In this document: positions 12,555 through 18,208 of the stretch, piece by piece | Position numbering within the stretch: the first letter of the stretch is position 1 | How the letters are laid out: each line of letters opens with the position of its first letter | Origin: an uncultured Bacilli bacterium | Lineage (GTDB): Bacteria; Bacillota_I; Bacilli_A; RF39; UBA660 | DNA length: 18,208 bases | Reading direction: 5' to 3' | NCBI GenBank assembly: GCA_910584085.1 | Contig: CAJTZY010000021.1 | Location: 1-18,208, forward strand | The notes under the pieces: generated by a model | The model's input: only the letters and a program-made list of their open reading frames with translations | What the model was told of the DNA's origin: nothing | The model's database searches: none | Program-made: the position numbers and the translations under genes

Positions 12555-13175
12555 TTATTTTATTTTAACTCCTAATAAACCTATTAAATCCATAGATTGG
12601 TTTATATCTATAACAGCACCTTTTAAACTATATAAATCTGTTTTAAGTCCCCCTATATTTGATTTTGATATATCTATATTATTAAGAGAAGTATTTTGTA
12701 TTTCACTCATTTTAAAATTAACATTATCTAGTATTATAGTTTTTATTTTAGAATCTATTAGTGTTGACTCCGAAAAATTTGAACTTGTAATTAACATACT
12801 ATTTATTTTACTACCAGCTATATTTATATATGTACAATTAGAATCAATTATTTGAACATCATTAAAACTTGAATCTATAAAATTAGTTCCAAATAATTTA
12901 CAATTTATAAATTTAACTCTATAAAATAAAGTATTCATAAATGTCAAATTAGATAAATCACAATTTATAAATATAACATCATCTAAATTACTATTTTTTA
13001 TAATAGATTTATCAAAAATAATTTTATCAAATCTTGTTGAGTTTACTTTAATACAATCTTCAAGTTTTATAGAACTATTTGTAAAGTTATAATTTTCTAA
13101 GTATTCTATATTTTCTAATGCCTTATATTCTGCATCTTCTATATTTTTTATTATAGGTTCTTTTATTTCAAGCAT
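12555..13175 (-). CDS. Pentapeptide-repeat protein
   Basis: The 206-residue protein has no signal or membrane segment. From about residue 35 to 180 it consists of pentapeptide-like units with a hydrophobic centre every fifth residue, for example FINCDLSNLTF, VKFINCKLFGTNF and SSFNDVQIIDSN. It is degenerate: many units have Ile/Ser/Asn in place of the canonical A(D/N)LXX, and Ile/Phe fill the inside of the expected square beta-helix. Some proteins of this fold mimic DNA and protect gyrase (Qnr, McbG, MfpA); others have unknown roles, and nothing here proves gyrase binding. It starts 13 bases inside the cysteine desulfurase gene with GAGGAG 7 bases upstream, so the two are translationally coupled. 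It is followed by a terminator. Confidence 0.85.
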   Translation of the reverse strand: MLEIKEPIIKNIEDAEYKALENIEYLENYNFTNSSIKLEDCIKVNSTRFDKIIFDKSIIKNSNLDDVIFINCDLSNLTFMNTLFYRVKFINCKLFGTNFIDSSFNDVQIIDSNCTYINIAGSKINSMLITSSNFSESTLIDSKIKTIILDNVNFKMSEIQNTSLNNIDISKSNIGGLKTDLYSLKGAVIDINQSMDLIGLLGVKIK

Positions 13176-14290
13176 GTTAACTCCTCATAACAAGTTTTAA
13201 AACACTCAATAAACTTATCTATTTCTTCTCTTGTTGTTAAATGCGATATACTTACTCTAATACTTGAATTTGATCTTTCTTCATCATTAGTAAGTGCGAA
13301 TACTGCTTTTGATTTTGAATTTGAAGAAGAACAAGCACTCTTAGTTGATATATATATTTGATACTTTTCTAATGCATGTAACATAGTTTCTGGTTTTACA
13401 CCTATTACACTTAAATTTAATATATGTGGTATACATTTTTCATTACTATTTATTTTTACTTTATCAAGATGTTCTAAATTTGATTTTAAATATGCATTTA
13501 GCTCGGTTACGTATTTTTCTTTTTCTTCTATAGAGGTAAGTGCAAGTCTAAGTGCTTTACTTGTTGATACAATTAATGGTAAAGCTGGTGTTCCACTTCT
13601 ATATTCTGTTGTACTTTTACCACCATGTATTAATGGAGTAAGTTCTATTTTCTCCTTTTTTATAAGTACACCTATTCCTTTTATTCCAAAAAACTTATGT
13701 GCTGAAAAACTAACTAAGTCTATATTTTCTAAATTTACTTTAATTTTACCAATTGCTTGAGTCATATCAGAATGGAAAAAACATTTAGGATATTTTTTTA
13801 TAATACTTGCAATTTCATCTAATGGTTGTGTTATCCCTATTTCACTATTTACTGCACATATACTAACAAGAATTGTATCTTCACTAATTAATTTTTTTAA
13901 GTCTTCTAAATCCACTTGTCCATATGCATCAAGTTTAACATAATCTATAGTATATCCAAATTCTTTTAAATAATCTAATGGTCCATATATAGATGAATGT
14001 TCAAGAGGGGTTGTTATTATATGTTTACCACGTGATTTATAGTTATTGCAAATTCCTTTAATCACAAAATTATTAGACTCGGTTGACCCGCTTGTATATA
14101 CTATTTCATTTGGTTTTACATTTAAAAGTTCTGCAATTTGTTTAGTCGCACCATCTATTAAATTTTTAGATTTAACACCCAATTCATGTAGAGAATTAGG
14201 ATTGCCTATAAATTCTTTAGAACATTTAATAAATGTATCTAAAACTTCATCACAAGTTTTTGTAGTTGCGCTATAATCTAAATATATCAT
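13163..14290 (-). CDS. Cysteine desulfurase (NifS/IscS family)
   Basis: PLP enzyme that converts cysteine to alanine and passes persulfide sulfur to Fe-S clusters or tRNA thiolation. Seen: start MIYLDYSATT; His98 in LEHSS; Asp175 in FHSDMTQA; PLP-lysine Lys199 in SFSAHKFFG; RSGTPALP (231-238); and active-site Cys320 in STKSACSSSNSKSK, a long flexible loop of the IscS-like (group I) type. The usual VNNEIG reads VNSEIG (148-152). Length 375, within the family range. Start: GGGTGG about 6 bases upstream, with an extended -10 at 14306-14314. No iscU, mnmA or thiI lies next to it here; its partner is a pentapeptide-repeat gene overlapping its last codons. The sulfur acceptor is unknown. Confidence 0.92.
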   Translation of the reverse strand: MIYLDYSATTKTCDEVLDTFIKCSKEFIGNPNSLHELGVKSKNLIDGATKQIAELLNVKPNEIVYTSGSTESNNFVIKGICNNYKSRGKHIITTPLEHSSIYGPLDYLKEFGYTIDYVKLDAYGQVDLEDLKKLISEDTILVSICAVNSEIGITQPLDEIASIIKKYPKCFFHSDMTQAIGKIKVNLENIDLVSFSAHKFFGIKGIGVLIKKEKIELTPLIHGGKSTTEYRSGTPALPLIVSTSKALRLALTSIEEKEKYVTELNAYLKSNLEHLDKVKINSNEKCIPHILNLSVIGVKPETMLHALEKYQIYISTKSACSSSNSKSKAVFALTNDEERSNSSIRVSISHLTTREEIDKFIECFKTCYEELTCLK

Positions 14291-14305
14291 AATACCACCC
14301 AGTTA

Positions 14306-14314
14306 ATTATAGCA
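14306..14314 (-). promoter_or_regulatory. Extended -10 promoter of the cysteine desulfurase gene
   Basis: Minus strand TG-C-TATAAT, 15 bases before the ATG, so the mRNA leader is very short. The -35 position is only T-rich and is shared with the T-run of the upstream terminator. Confidence 0.6.
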
Positions 14315-14326
14315 CATACAAGTGTT

Positions 14327-14352
14327 AAAAAAAAGAGGTTAACCTCTTTTCT
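14327..14352 (-). terminator. Terminator of the tiny membrane-protein pair
   Basis: Perfect palindrome AAAAGAGGTTAACCTCTTTT (14331-14350) followed on the minus strand by more T. It lies immediately after the stop of the second tiny gene. Confidence 0.8.
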
Positions 14353-14486
14353 TAATAAAGACAAGAACCTATTATTATAGCTAGTAGTATATATAAAACT
14401 ATTATTATTACAAATCCGTTATTATTATGGCAACATTTTTGTGGTTGAACATTATTGTTGTCACAACAAGAGTTATTTGAACTCAT
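14352..14486 (-). CDS. Tiny Cys/Asn-rich membrane protein (44 residues, YjcZ-like)
   Basis: The ATG at 14486 has GGGAGGTG 4-5 bases upstream, overlapping the stop of the preceding tiny gene. The peptide has a hydrophilic N-terminal half, MSSNNSCCDNNNVQPQKCCH, with two Cys pairs and many Asn. One membrane helix follows (about residues 25-40, VIIIVLYILLAIIIG), then a short tail SCLY. The helix resembles the C-terminal part of the YjcZ/tiny-TM family known from Bacilli (some members are spore-associated), but the long CC...CC head is unusual. It probably inserts in the cytoplasmic or spore membrane; the function is unknown. It forms an operon with the gene at 14498-14584. Confidence 0.7.
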   Translation of the reverse strand: MSSNNSCCDNNNVQPQKCCHNNNGFVIIIVLYILLAIIIGSCLY

Positions 14487-14497
14487 AAGTCACCTCC

Positions 14498-14584
14498 CTA
14501 AATATATGCTCCAAGTATGATTATTAAAAGAATAAATAATACTAAAACGATAGCTGCTCCAGATACACCAGAATTACAACACAT
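14498..14584 (-). CDS. Tiny membrane protein (28 residues, YjcZ family)
   Basis: The ATG at 14584 has AAAGGAGG 9 bases upstream. The peptide starts MCCNSGVSGAA and continues as a single membrane helix (residues 12-28, with FILLIIILGAYI). A short Cys/Gly head followed by a helix containing FILLII is the pattern of the YjcZ/TIGR01732 tiny transmembrane proteins of Bacilli. These are below the length most gene finders report. First gene of a two-gene unit, transcribed from 14618-14646, divergent from prsA. Confidence 0.75.
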   Translation of the reverse strand: MCCNSGVSGAAIVLVLFILLIIILGAYI

Positions 14585-14617
14585 ATAATCTTTCCTCCTT
14601 TTTTATCTTTTCAAAGT

Positions 14618-14646
14618 ATTTTATGAAAAAATTATGAATATGTGAA
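14618..14646 (-). promoter_or_regulatory. Promoter of the tiny membrane-protein pair
   Basis: Minus strand TTCACA (14646-14641), 17 bases, TAAAAT (14623-14618), an acceptable SigA promoter. The same bases also read AC-N16-CATAAAATA, which fits the published SigK pattern (AC, CATAnnnTA). Sequence alone cannot decide which factor is used. Confidence 0.5.
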
Positions 14647-14654
14647 TGTTTATA

Positions 14655-14683
14655 TTGAAATTTCATTTCTAATTTGTTAAAAT
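14655..14683 (+). promoter_or_regulatory. Promoter of prsA-type gene
   Basis: TTGAAA (14655-14660), 17 bases, TAAAAT (14678-14683) with TG-T before the -10. The roughly 45-base leader holds a small hairpin (ATGTA ... TACAT, near 14689-14707) and the ribosome site AGAGGAGAGG. Confidence 0.7.
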
Positions 14684-14735
14684 ATTACATGTATGATGAA
14701 TGTACATCGTATTTATAGAGAGGAGAGGCTAAGAA

Positions 14736-16034
14736 ATGCCAAAGAATGAAACAGGAAAGAATACCAAGGGTACAAAAAAAACCACAACTAAGTCTAATGT
14801 TTCTAAAAAAACTACTAGTACAAAAAAAGCTACAACTAAACCTGCTGCGAAAAAAAGTACTACAACTAAAAAAACTACAACTAAAGTGGAAGTAAAAACT
14901 GAACCAACTAAAGTAGTTGAAAAAGAAACTATTAAACCTGTTGTAAATGAAAAAATTACAGAAAGGAAAAATAATAACGAAAGTTCAGTTAATGGTTTAA
15001 TGAGTAATACTCCATTTGTTATAGCTCTTTGTGTTATTGTAATATTAATAGCTATTTTAATATTTGCAATATGCTCTAAAAGAGTGCCAAAAACTTCAAA
15101 CGGTGATGAAATTATTGCTTCACTAAAAGGTAAAGATATAACTGCAAATGAGTTATTTGAAGCTTTAAAAGAAGAAAATGGAACTAATGCACTAATTGAT
15201 TTAGTTGATACTTATATTGCAAATAAAGAAATTACTATTAAAGATGAAGATAAAGAATATGCTAAAGAAGTTGTTAACTATTACAAGCAATATGCTGAAT
15301 ATTATGGAGTTGATTTAATGACTTTTGCAGCTAATTACTTAGGATTATCTAATATTACTAGTGAAGATGATTTCTATGACTTTGTATTAGAAGATTATAA
15401 GAAAACTTTAGCTGTTAAAAACTATATTGGTGACGAGGCAACTGAAGATGAACTAAAAGAACATTATTCAAGTAATTTTTCTAACAAATTGACTGTTAGA
15501 CATATTTTAATTGAAGTAGATCAAGAAGCAGAAGATAAAGATGCTGCTGATAGAGAGGCCTATGATAAAGCTGTTAATCTAATTAATCAATTAAATGAGA
15601 CAAGTGCTGAAGAATTAAATGCAAAATTTGAAGATTTAGCGAAAAATAATTCAGATGATACTGCTACTTATTCAAATGGTGGATTAATGGAAGATATGGT
15701 AAAAACTGGAATTCAAGAATCATTCTTTAATGCAGCAAATGAGCTTAAAGATGGTGAATATACTAAAGAGCCAGTTAAAACTACTTATGGATACCATGTT
15801 ATATTAAAAATTAGTTCTACTCCAGTTGAAAAGTATGATGATATTAAAGATCAAGTTAAAGATTCTTATGCTGAAAATTTATTATCATCAGATGCTAATT
15901 TAAGAGTACTTAAATGGGATGAACTAAGAAGTAAATACAAAATGTCTATAAAAGATGACATAATCAAAAAAACTTATGAAGATATTATAAATGAACAAAA
16001 AAAATCAGATAACAATGAAACAGAGGAAAATTAA
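14736..16034 (+). CDS. PrsA-like foldase: parvulin domain behind a Lys/Thr-rich tail and membrane anchor
   Basis: Peptidyl-prolyl cis-trans isomerase of the parvulin type, helping secreted proteins fold outside the membrane. Order seen: residues 1-90 are a cytoplasmic low-complexity region of repeated KKTTTK-like units; 94-113 form a transmembrane helix (FVIALCVIVILIAILIFAIC); 125-250 are a SurA/PrsA-like helical chaperone segment; about 252-360 are the PPIase domain (LTVRHILIEV; YSNGGLMEDM; GYHVILK). Classical PrsA is a lipoprotein with a short signal peptide. Here a Cys (113) stands at the membrane edge but there is no lipobox-bearing N-terminal signal, so this is most likely an N-in single-pass anchor. 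Start: GAGAGG 7 bases upstream, strong promoter. The stop overlaps the recX stop by 3 bases. Confidence 0.88.
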   Translation: MPKNETGKNTKGTKKTTTKSNVSKKTTSTKKATTKPAAKKSTTTKKTTTKVEVKTEPTKVVEKETIKPVVNEKITERKNNNESSVNGLMSNTPFVIALCVIVILIAILIFAICSKRVPKTSNGDEIIASLKGKDITANELFEALKEENGTNALIDLVDTYIANKEITIKDEDKEYAKEVVNYYKQYAEYYGVDLMTFAANYLGLSNITSEDDFYDFVLEDYKKTLAVKNYIGDEATEDELKEHYSSNFSNKLTVRHILIEVDQEAEDKDAADREAYDKAVNLINQLNETSAEELNAKFEDLAKNNSDDTATYSNGGLMEDMVKTGIQESFFNAANELKDGEYTKEPVKTTYGYHVILKISSTPVEKYDDIKDQVKDSYAENLLSSDANLRVLKWDELRSKYKMSIKDDIIKKTYEDIINEQKKSDNNETEEN

Positions 16035-16046
16035 TTCTCTGTTTTT
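16018..16046. terminator. Terminator shared by prsA and recX ends
   Basis: Stem AAACAGAG (16018-16025) / CTCTGTTT (16037-16044), T-run on the plus strand. Both overlapping stop codons lie in its loop. The minus-strand T-run (TTTC) is weaker. Confidence 0.75.
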
Positions 16047-16804
16047 AATTGTATTAAATTATTTATTTCATCAATTTTAAATCCTTTATATAATAATTTT
16101 TGTTTTATTTTATTTTCAAGTTCTATCCCACTATATTTAAATTTTAATTTATTAAATAATTTATCAAACTCTTTATTTATAATATCAGTATCATCTACTA
16201 TATGTTTATCTAAAATATCTAGTACTTCATTTTTACCATATCCCAGGTTCATCATTTCATTTAATATTTTTTGTTTTAAATAAGAATTAGAATACTTATT
16301 ATTACTATTAATTTTTTTTAGTATTAACCTTTCTAACTTATCATCTAGCATACTTTTATCTAAGTTACCAAGTTCATTATCTATTATTTCAATTGATATC
16401 CCATTTTTAAGTAATTCTTGCCTTATTTTATTAATACCAAATTTACTTAAATATATTTTATCATTCATAAATGCTTTACAATATTCTATATCATCAATTA
16501 ATCTAGATTTTTTTAACTTATCTATTATTCTATTTATATCATCTAGCGATACATTATTTTTACTTAAATAATCTATTATTTCTTGTTCACTTCTTCTCTT
16601 CTTCATTATATATCTTATTGTATTATAATATACTTCATAAAATTTAGTATCTATTACTATCTTTTCATATAAATACCTATCAATAGTTTTCTTATATAAC
16701 AACTCATTATCTATTATAACATTATCATAAGTTATAATGTTATCTCCATCTATTAATATTTTATATTTATTATTTTTTAATTTAGTTATCTTGTTTATAT
16801 TCAT
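16031..16804 (-). CDS. recX: Regulatory protein RecX
   Basis: RecX binds RecA filaments and limits recombinase activity. Seen: an N-terminal beta-rich extension (about residues 1-55, MNINKITKLKNNKYKILIDG), then tandem three-helix units typical of RecX. These include the R-R-S-E-Q-E-I-I-D-Y-L stretch, the SRLIDDIEYCKAFMNDKI motif (family form: LIDDxxFAxxFVxxR), and KFGINKIRQELLKNGI. The C-terminal repeats end near YKGFKIDEINNLIQ. At 257 residues it fits the long Bacillus-type RecX. A frame upstream begins at 16831, but the start at 16804 has GGTGAT 4 bases before it and is preferred. Converges with prsA; recA itself is not in the window. Confidence 0.88.
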   Translation of the reverse strand: MNINKITKLKNNKYKILIDGDNIITYDNVIIDNELLYKKTIDRYLYEKIVIDTKFYEVYYNTIRYIMKKRRSEQEIIDYLSKNNVSLDDINRIIDKLKKSRLIDDIEYCKAFMNDKIYLSKFGINKIRQELLKNGISIEIIDNELGNLDKSMLDDKLERLILKKINSNNKYSNSYLKQKILNEMMNLGYGKNEVLDILDKHIVDDTDIINKEFDKLFNKLKFKYSGIELENKIKQKLLYKGFKIDEINNLIQLKTEN

Positions 16805-16819
16805 ACTATCACCACTATA

Positions 16820-16848
16820 ATTGTAACACAAACAAATGTTTATAGCAA
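16820..16848 (-). promoter_or_regulatory. Promoter of recX
   Basis: Minus strand TTGCTA (16848-16843), 17 bases, TACAAT (16825-16820) with TG-T before the -10. The -10 is 15 bases from the ATG, as at tmcAL and the cysteine desulfurase gene. No SOS-box-like palindrome is seen. Confidence 0.6.
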
Positions 16849-16849
16849 G

Positions 16850-16873
16850 AAAAAAGATATTAATTAAAATATC
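16850..16873 (-). terminator. Terminator of the tandem membrane-protein pair
   Basis: Minus strand GATATT, 6-base loop, AATATC, then six T. AT-rich 6-bp stem, 15 bases after the stop of the gene at 16888. Confidence 0.7.
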
Positions 16874-16887
16874 CCTATTTAACTATT

Positions 16888-17463
16888 TTATAAATTAACT
16901 TTAGTAAAATATTTATTAAAAGTAGATTTTACTAATACTTTATCCTCTTTTTCTAAAGATGTCGCTTTTATTTTTTCTAATATTTCTTTAACATCATCTG
17001 GTGTATACTCTGCTTTTACTTGTTCAAAACCATATAAATATTGTTCAATTACTGTCTCATTTACAATACTTCTCTCACTATTCTGGTCCTTTTTAGTATC
17101 AAAAGTCTTTCCCTCAAAAATCTCCTCATTATTTAATAAGTTAATATATGTAGATGAACCTTCTGAAGGTTTTCTACATATATAGAATTCTTGGCTATTG
17201 CAAGTTGGATTTTCAATTTCTACAAAGTAACACTTCTTAAGATCCTCAAATTTTATTGTTCCATCTACTATATACTCGCCAGATTCATTTATACTATAAT
17301 TAAAATATTTATTTTTCTCATTTTCGTTAGAAACTATAACTGCCGTAACAATTGCCCCAGATAAAGTTACAGCGACACTAACAGCTAATATACCTACTTG
17401 TGCTTCCTCACTAATTTGAGGTCTTGATATTTTATATTTTACTTTTCTTGTCCACTCTTTCAT
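16888..17463 (-). CDS. Membrane-anchored protein of unknown function, tandem copy 2
   Basis: I do not recognise the family. The start was chosen at 17463 (MKEWTRKVKYK) because GGAG lies 9 bases before it and it aligns with the MKERKQ start of the neighbour; an in-frame ATG at 17478 has no ribosome site. The 191-residue product has a basic N-terminus, one hydrophobic segment at about 20-45 (GILAVSVAVTLSGAIVTAVIV), then an extracellular-looking domain. Shared with the neighbour are SGEYI-x-GTI, LK-C-FVEIENP, EFYIC-K and a C-terminal YTPDDV-x-x-IL helix region. The orientation (N-in) is inferred from the basic N-terminus. It lies 17 bases after the stop of the upstream copy, so they form an operon. 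Confidence 0.7.
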   Translation of the reverse strand: MKEWTRKVKYKISRPQISEEAQVGILAVSVAVTLSGAIVTAVIVSNENEKNKYFNYSINESGEYIVDGTIKFEDLKKCYFVEIENPTCNSQEFYICRKPSEGSSTYINLLNNEEIFEGKTFDTKKDQNSERSIVNETVIEQYLYGFEQVKAEYTPDDVKEILEKIKATSLEKEDKVLVKSTFNKYFTKVNL

Positions 17464-17480
17464 ATATTGTATCTCCATTT

Positions 17481-18077
17481 CTATATTTTTTTTACTTTAG
17501 TAAATACTTTACTAAGATTTGAATTTACTATTAATACACTTTCTTTTTCTTCTAAAGTTGCTTCTTTCATTTTATTTAAAATGTTTCTAACATCATCTGG
17601 TGTATATACTTCTTTTAATTCATCAAAAGCGTATAGATAGTCTTCAAGTGATATTTCATTCACAATTTTTCTACCATCATTTTCACTTTCGTTTTCTGAT
17701 TCTGATTTATAAATTTGCTTATTATTTAATAAATTAATATACTTAGATGTAGACGTATTATTACTATAATATGTTGTTTCTTTTTTACAAATATAAAACT
17801 CTGTACTTTTCCAACTAGGATTTTCAATTTCAACAAAGCAACAATTTTTAAGTATTTCATAGTTTATTGTTCCTTTTGCAATATATTCTCCAGATTTGTT
17901 TGTATCGTATTCAAAGCAGTATTTACTTTTATCATCATAAGCATAAGCACAACAGTATCTACTTAATCCAACTGCAATACCTCCAATTGCAAGAAATCCA
18001 CCTAAGCAAATTAAAGGATTTACAATCTCCGGATCAATACTAAGTCCTGTTCTTACTATTTGTTTTCTTTCCTTCAT
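17481..18077 (-). CDS. Membrane-anchored protein of unknown function, tandem copy 1
   Basis: The 198-residue protein begins MKERKQIVRTG, has a hydrophobic segment at about 20-38 (PLICLGGFLAIGGIAVGL), then RYCCAYAY. A domain follows that matches the gene downstream: SGEYIAKGTI, NCCFVEIENPSWKS-TEFYICKK, YINLLNN, then a Glu/Ser/Asn-rich loop (ESENESEND) and a C-terminal segment with YTPDDVRNILNKMK. More Cys (five to six, several doubled) than the sister copy. Start: GGGGGAGA about 6 bases upstream; promoter at 18111-18139. The paralogy is clear by eye but no known domain comes to mind. It could be a surface or stress-related protein. Confidence 0.7.
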   Translation of the reverse strand: MKERKQIVRTGLSIDPEIVNPLICLGGFLAIGGIAVGLSRYCCAYAYDDKSKYCFEYDTNKSGEYIAKGTINYEILKNCCFVEIENPSWKSTEFYICKKETTYYSNNTSTSKYINLLNNKQIYKSESENESENDGRKIVNEISLEDYLYAFDELKEVYTPDDVRNILNKMKEATLEEKESVLIVNSNLSKVFTKVKKI

Positions 18078-18110
18078 AAAATTCTCCCCCTCTTAATAAA
18101 TTTAATGCAT

Positions 18111-18139
18111 ATTTTAGCATATAATAAACGAATTGTCAA
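18111..18139 (-). promoter_or_regulatory. Promoter of the tandem membrane-protein pair
   Basis: Minus strand TTGACA (18139-18134), 17 bases, TAAAAT (18116-18111) with TG-C before the -10: consensus -35 and extended -10. Confidence 0.8.
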
Positions 18140-18149
18140 ACTACTAAAA

Positions 18150-18208
18150 AAAGAGATAGTGTAAAATAGATTTGGGATTATATACAAAAAGGAAGACCTT
18201 TGTTAAAA
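18150..18208. mobile_element. Possible IS256/Mutator-type element end at the window edge
   Basis: After an A-rich run the plus strand reads GAGATAGTGTAAAATAGA and, about 25 bases on, AAAAAGGAAGACC. Terminal repeats of IS256-like elements often contain GTGTAAAA followed by an AAAAGG(x)C segment, so this may be the outer end of such an element whose transposase lies beyond 18208. No transposase or second end is visible; this rests on resemblance only. Confidence 0.25.

Noticed and set aside
11803..14276. Plus-strand frames opposite folD (11803-12153) and the cysteine desulfurase gene (14046-14276), and opposite deoC (4508-4723)
   Set aside because: Shadows of conserved genes on the other strand; no start signals.
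1..18208. CRISPR array, tRNA or rRNA genes
   Set aside because: No regularly spaced direct repeats, cloverleaf with GTTCNAnnC, or rRNA signature seen anywhere in the window.

Overview
The window is very AT-rich (about a quarter G+C by eye), densely coded, and uses TGG for tryptophan with TAA, TAG and occasionally TGA as stops. Gram-positive style Shine-Dalgarno sites (AAGGAGG, GGTGAT), a tyrosine T-box leader, the DUF177-rpmF pair, TmcAL, RecX, a PrsA-type foldase and YjcZ-like tiny membrane proteins all point to a low-GC Firmicute with a small genome, such as an uncultured gut Bacilli/Erysipelotrichia/RF39-like lineage. The exact lineage is inference. No rRNA, tRNA or CRISPR array is visible.

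Left block (1-7630, all minus strand). Read in transcription order: a thioredoxin-fold protein; DUF177 and rpmF; then a tyrosine-specific T-box that opens a tight operon of a leucine-rich-repeat protein, a HAD phosphatase, deoC, a dimeric dUTPase and tyrS. After that come a coiled-coil protein of unknown function and gltX, which have their own promoter. The HAD/deoC/dUTPase trio overlaps end to start and forms a deoxynucleotide clean-up set placed under tyrosine-starvation control with tyrS.

Middle block (7640-12480). tmcAL (plus strand) converges on an ADP-ribosylglycohydrolase that carries an extra C-terminal HExxH domain; the two stops overlap inside a shared bidirectional terminator. Next are a decayed LRR pseudogene and an intact LRR paralogue of the protein behind the T-box. 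Between this paralogue and folD lies the most interesting locus: two convergent, overlapping transcription units, each with a near-consensus promoter. The minus-strand RNA encodes a 27-residue, almost purely hydrophobic peptide. The plus-strand RNA is about 110 nt, has no obvious ORF, and ends in a terminator overlapping the peptide mRNA. A direct repeat and a hairpin next to the Shine-Dalgarno reproduce the logic of Fst/par-like type I toxin-antitoxin loci.

Right block (12481-18208). A cysteine desulfurase is translationally coupled to a pentapeptide-repeat protein. Two tiny Cys-containing membrane proteins (YjcZ-like) are divergent from a PrsA/parvulin foldase that has a Lys/Thr-rich cytoplasmic tail. 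prsA converges on recX. The window closes with two tandem paralogous membrane proteins of unknown function and a weak hint of a mobile-element end at the right edge.

Coordinates, motifs and promoter spacings were read by eye. Family assignments rest on recognised motifs and are not database results.
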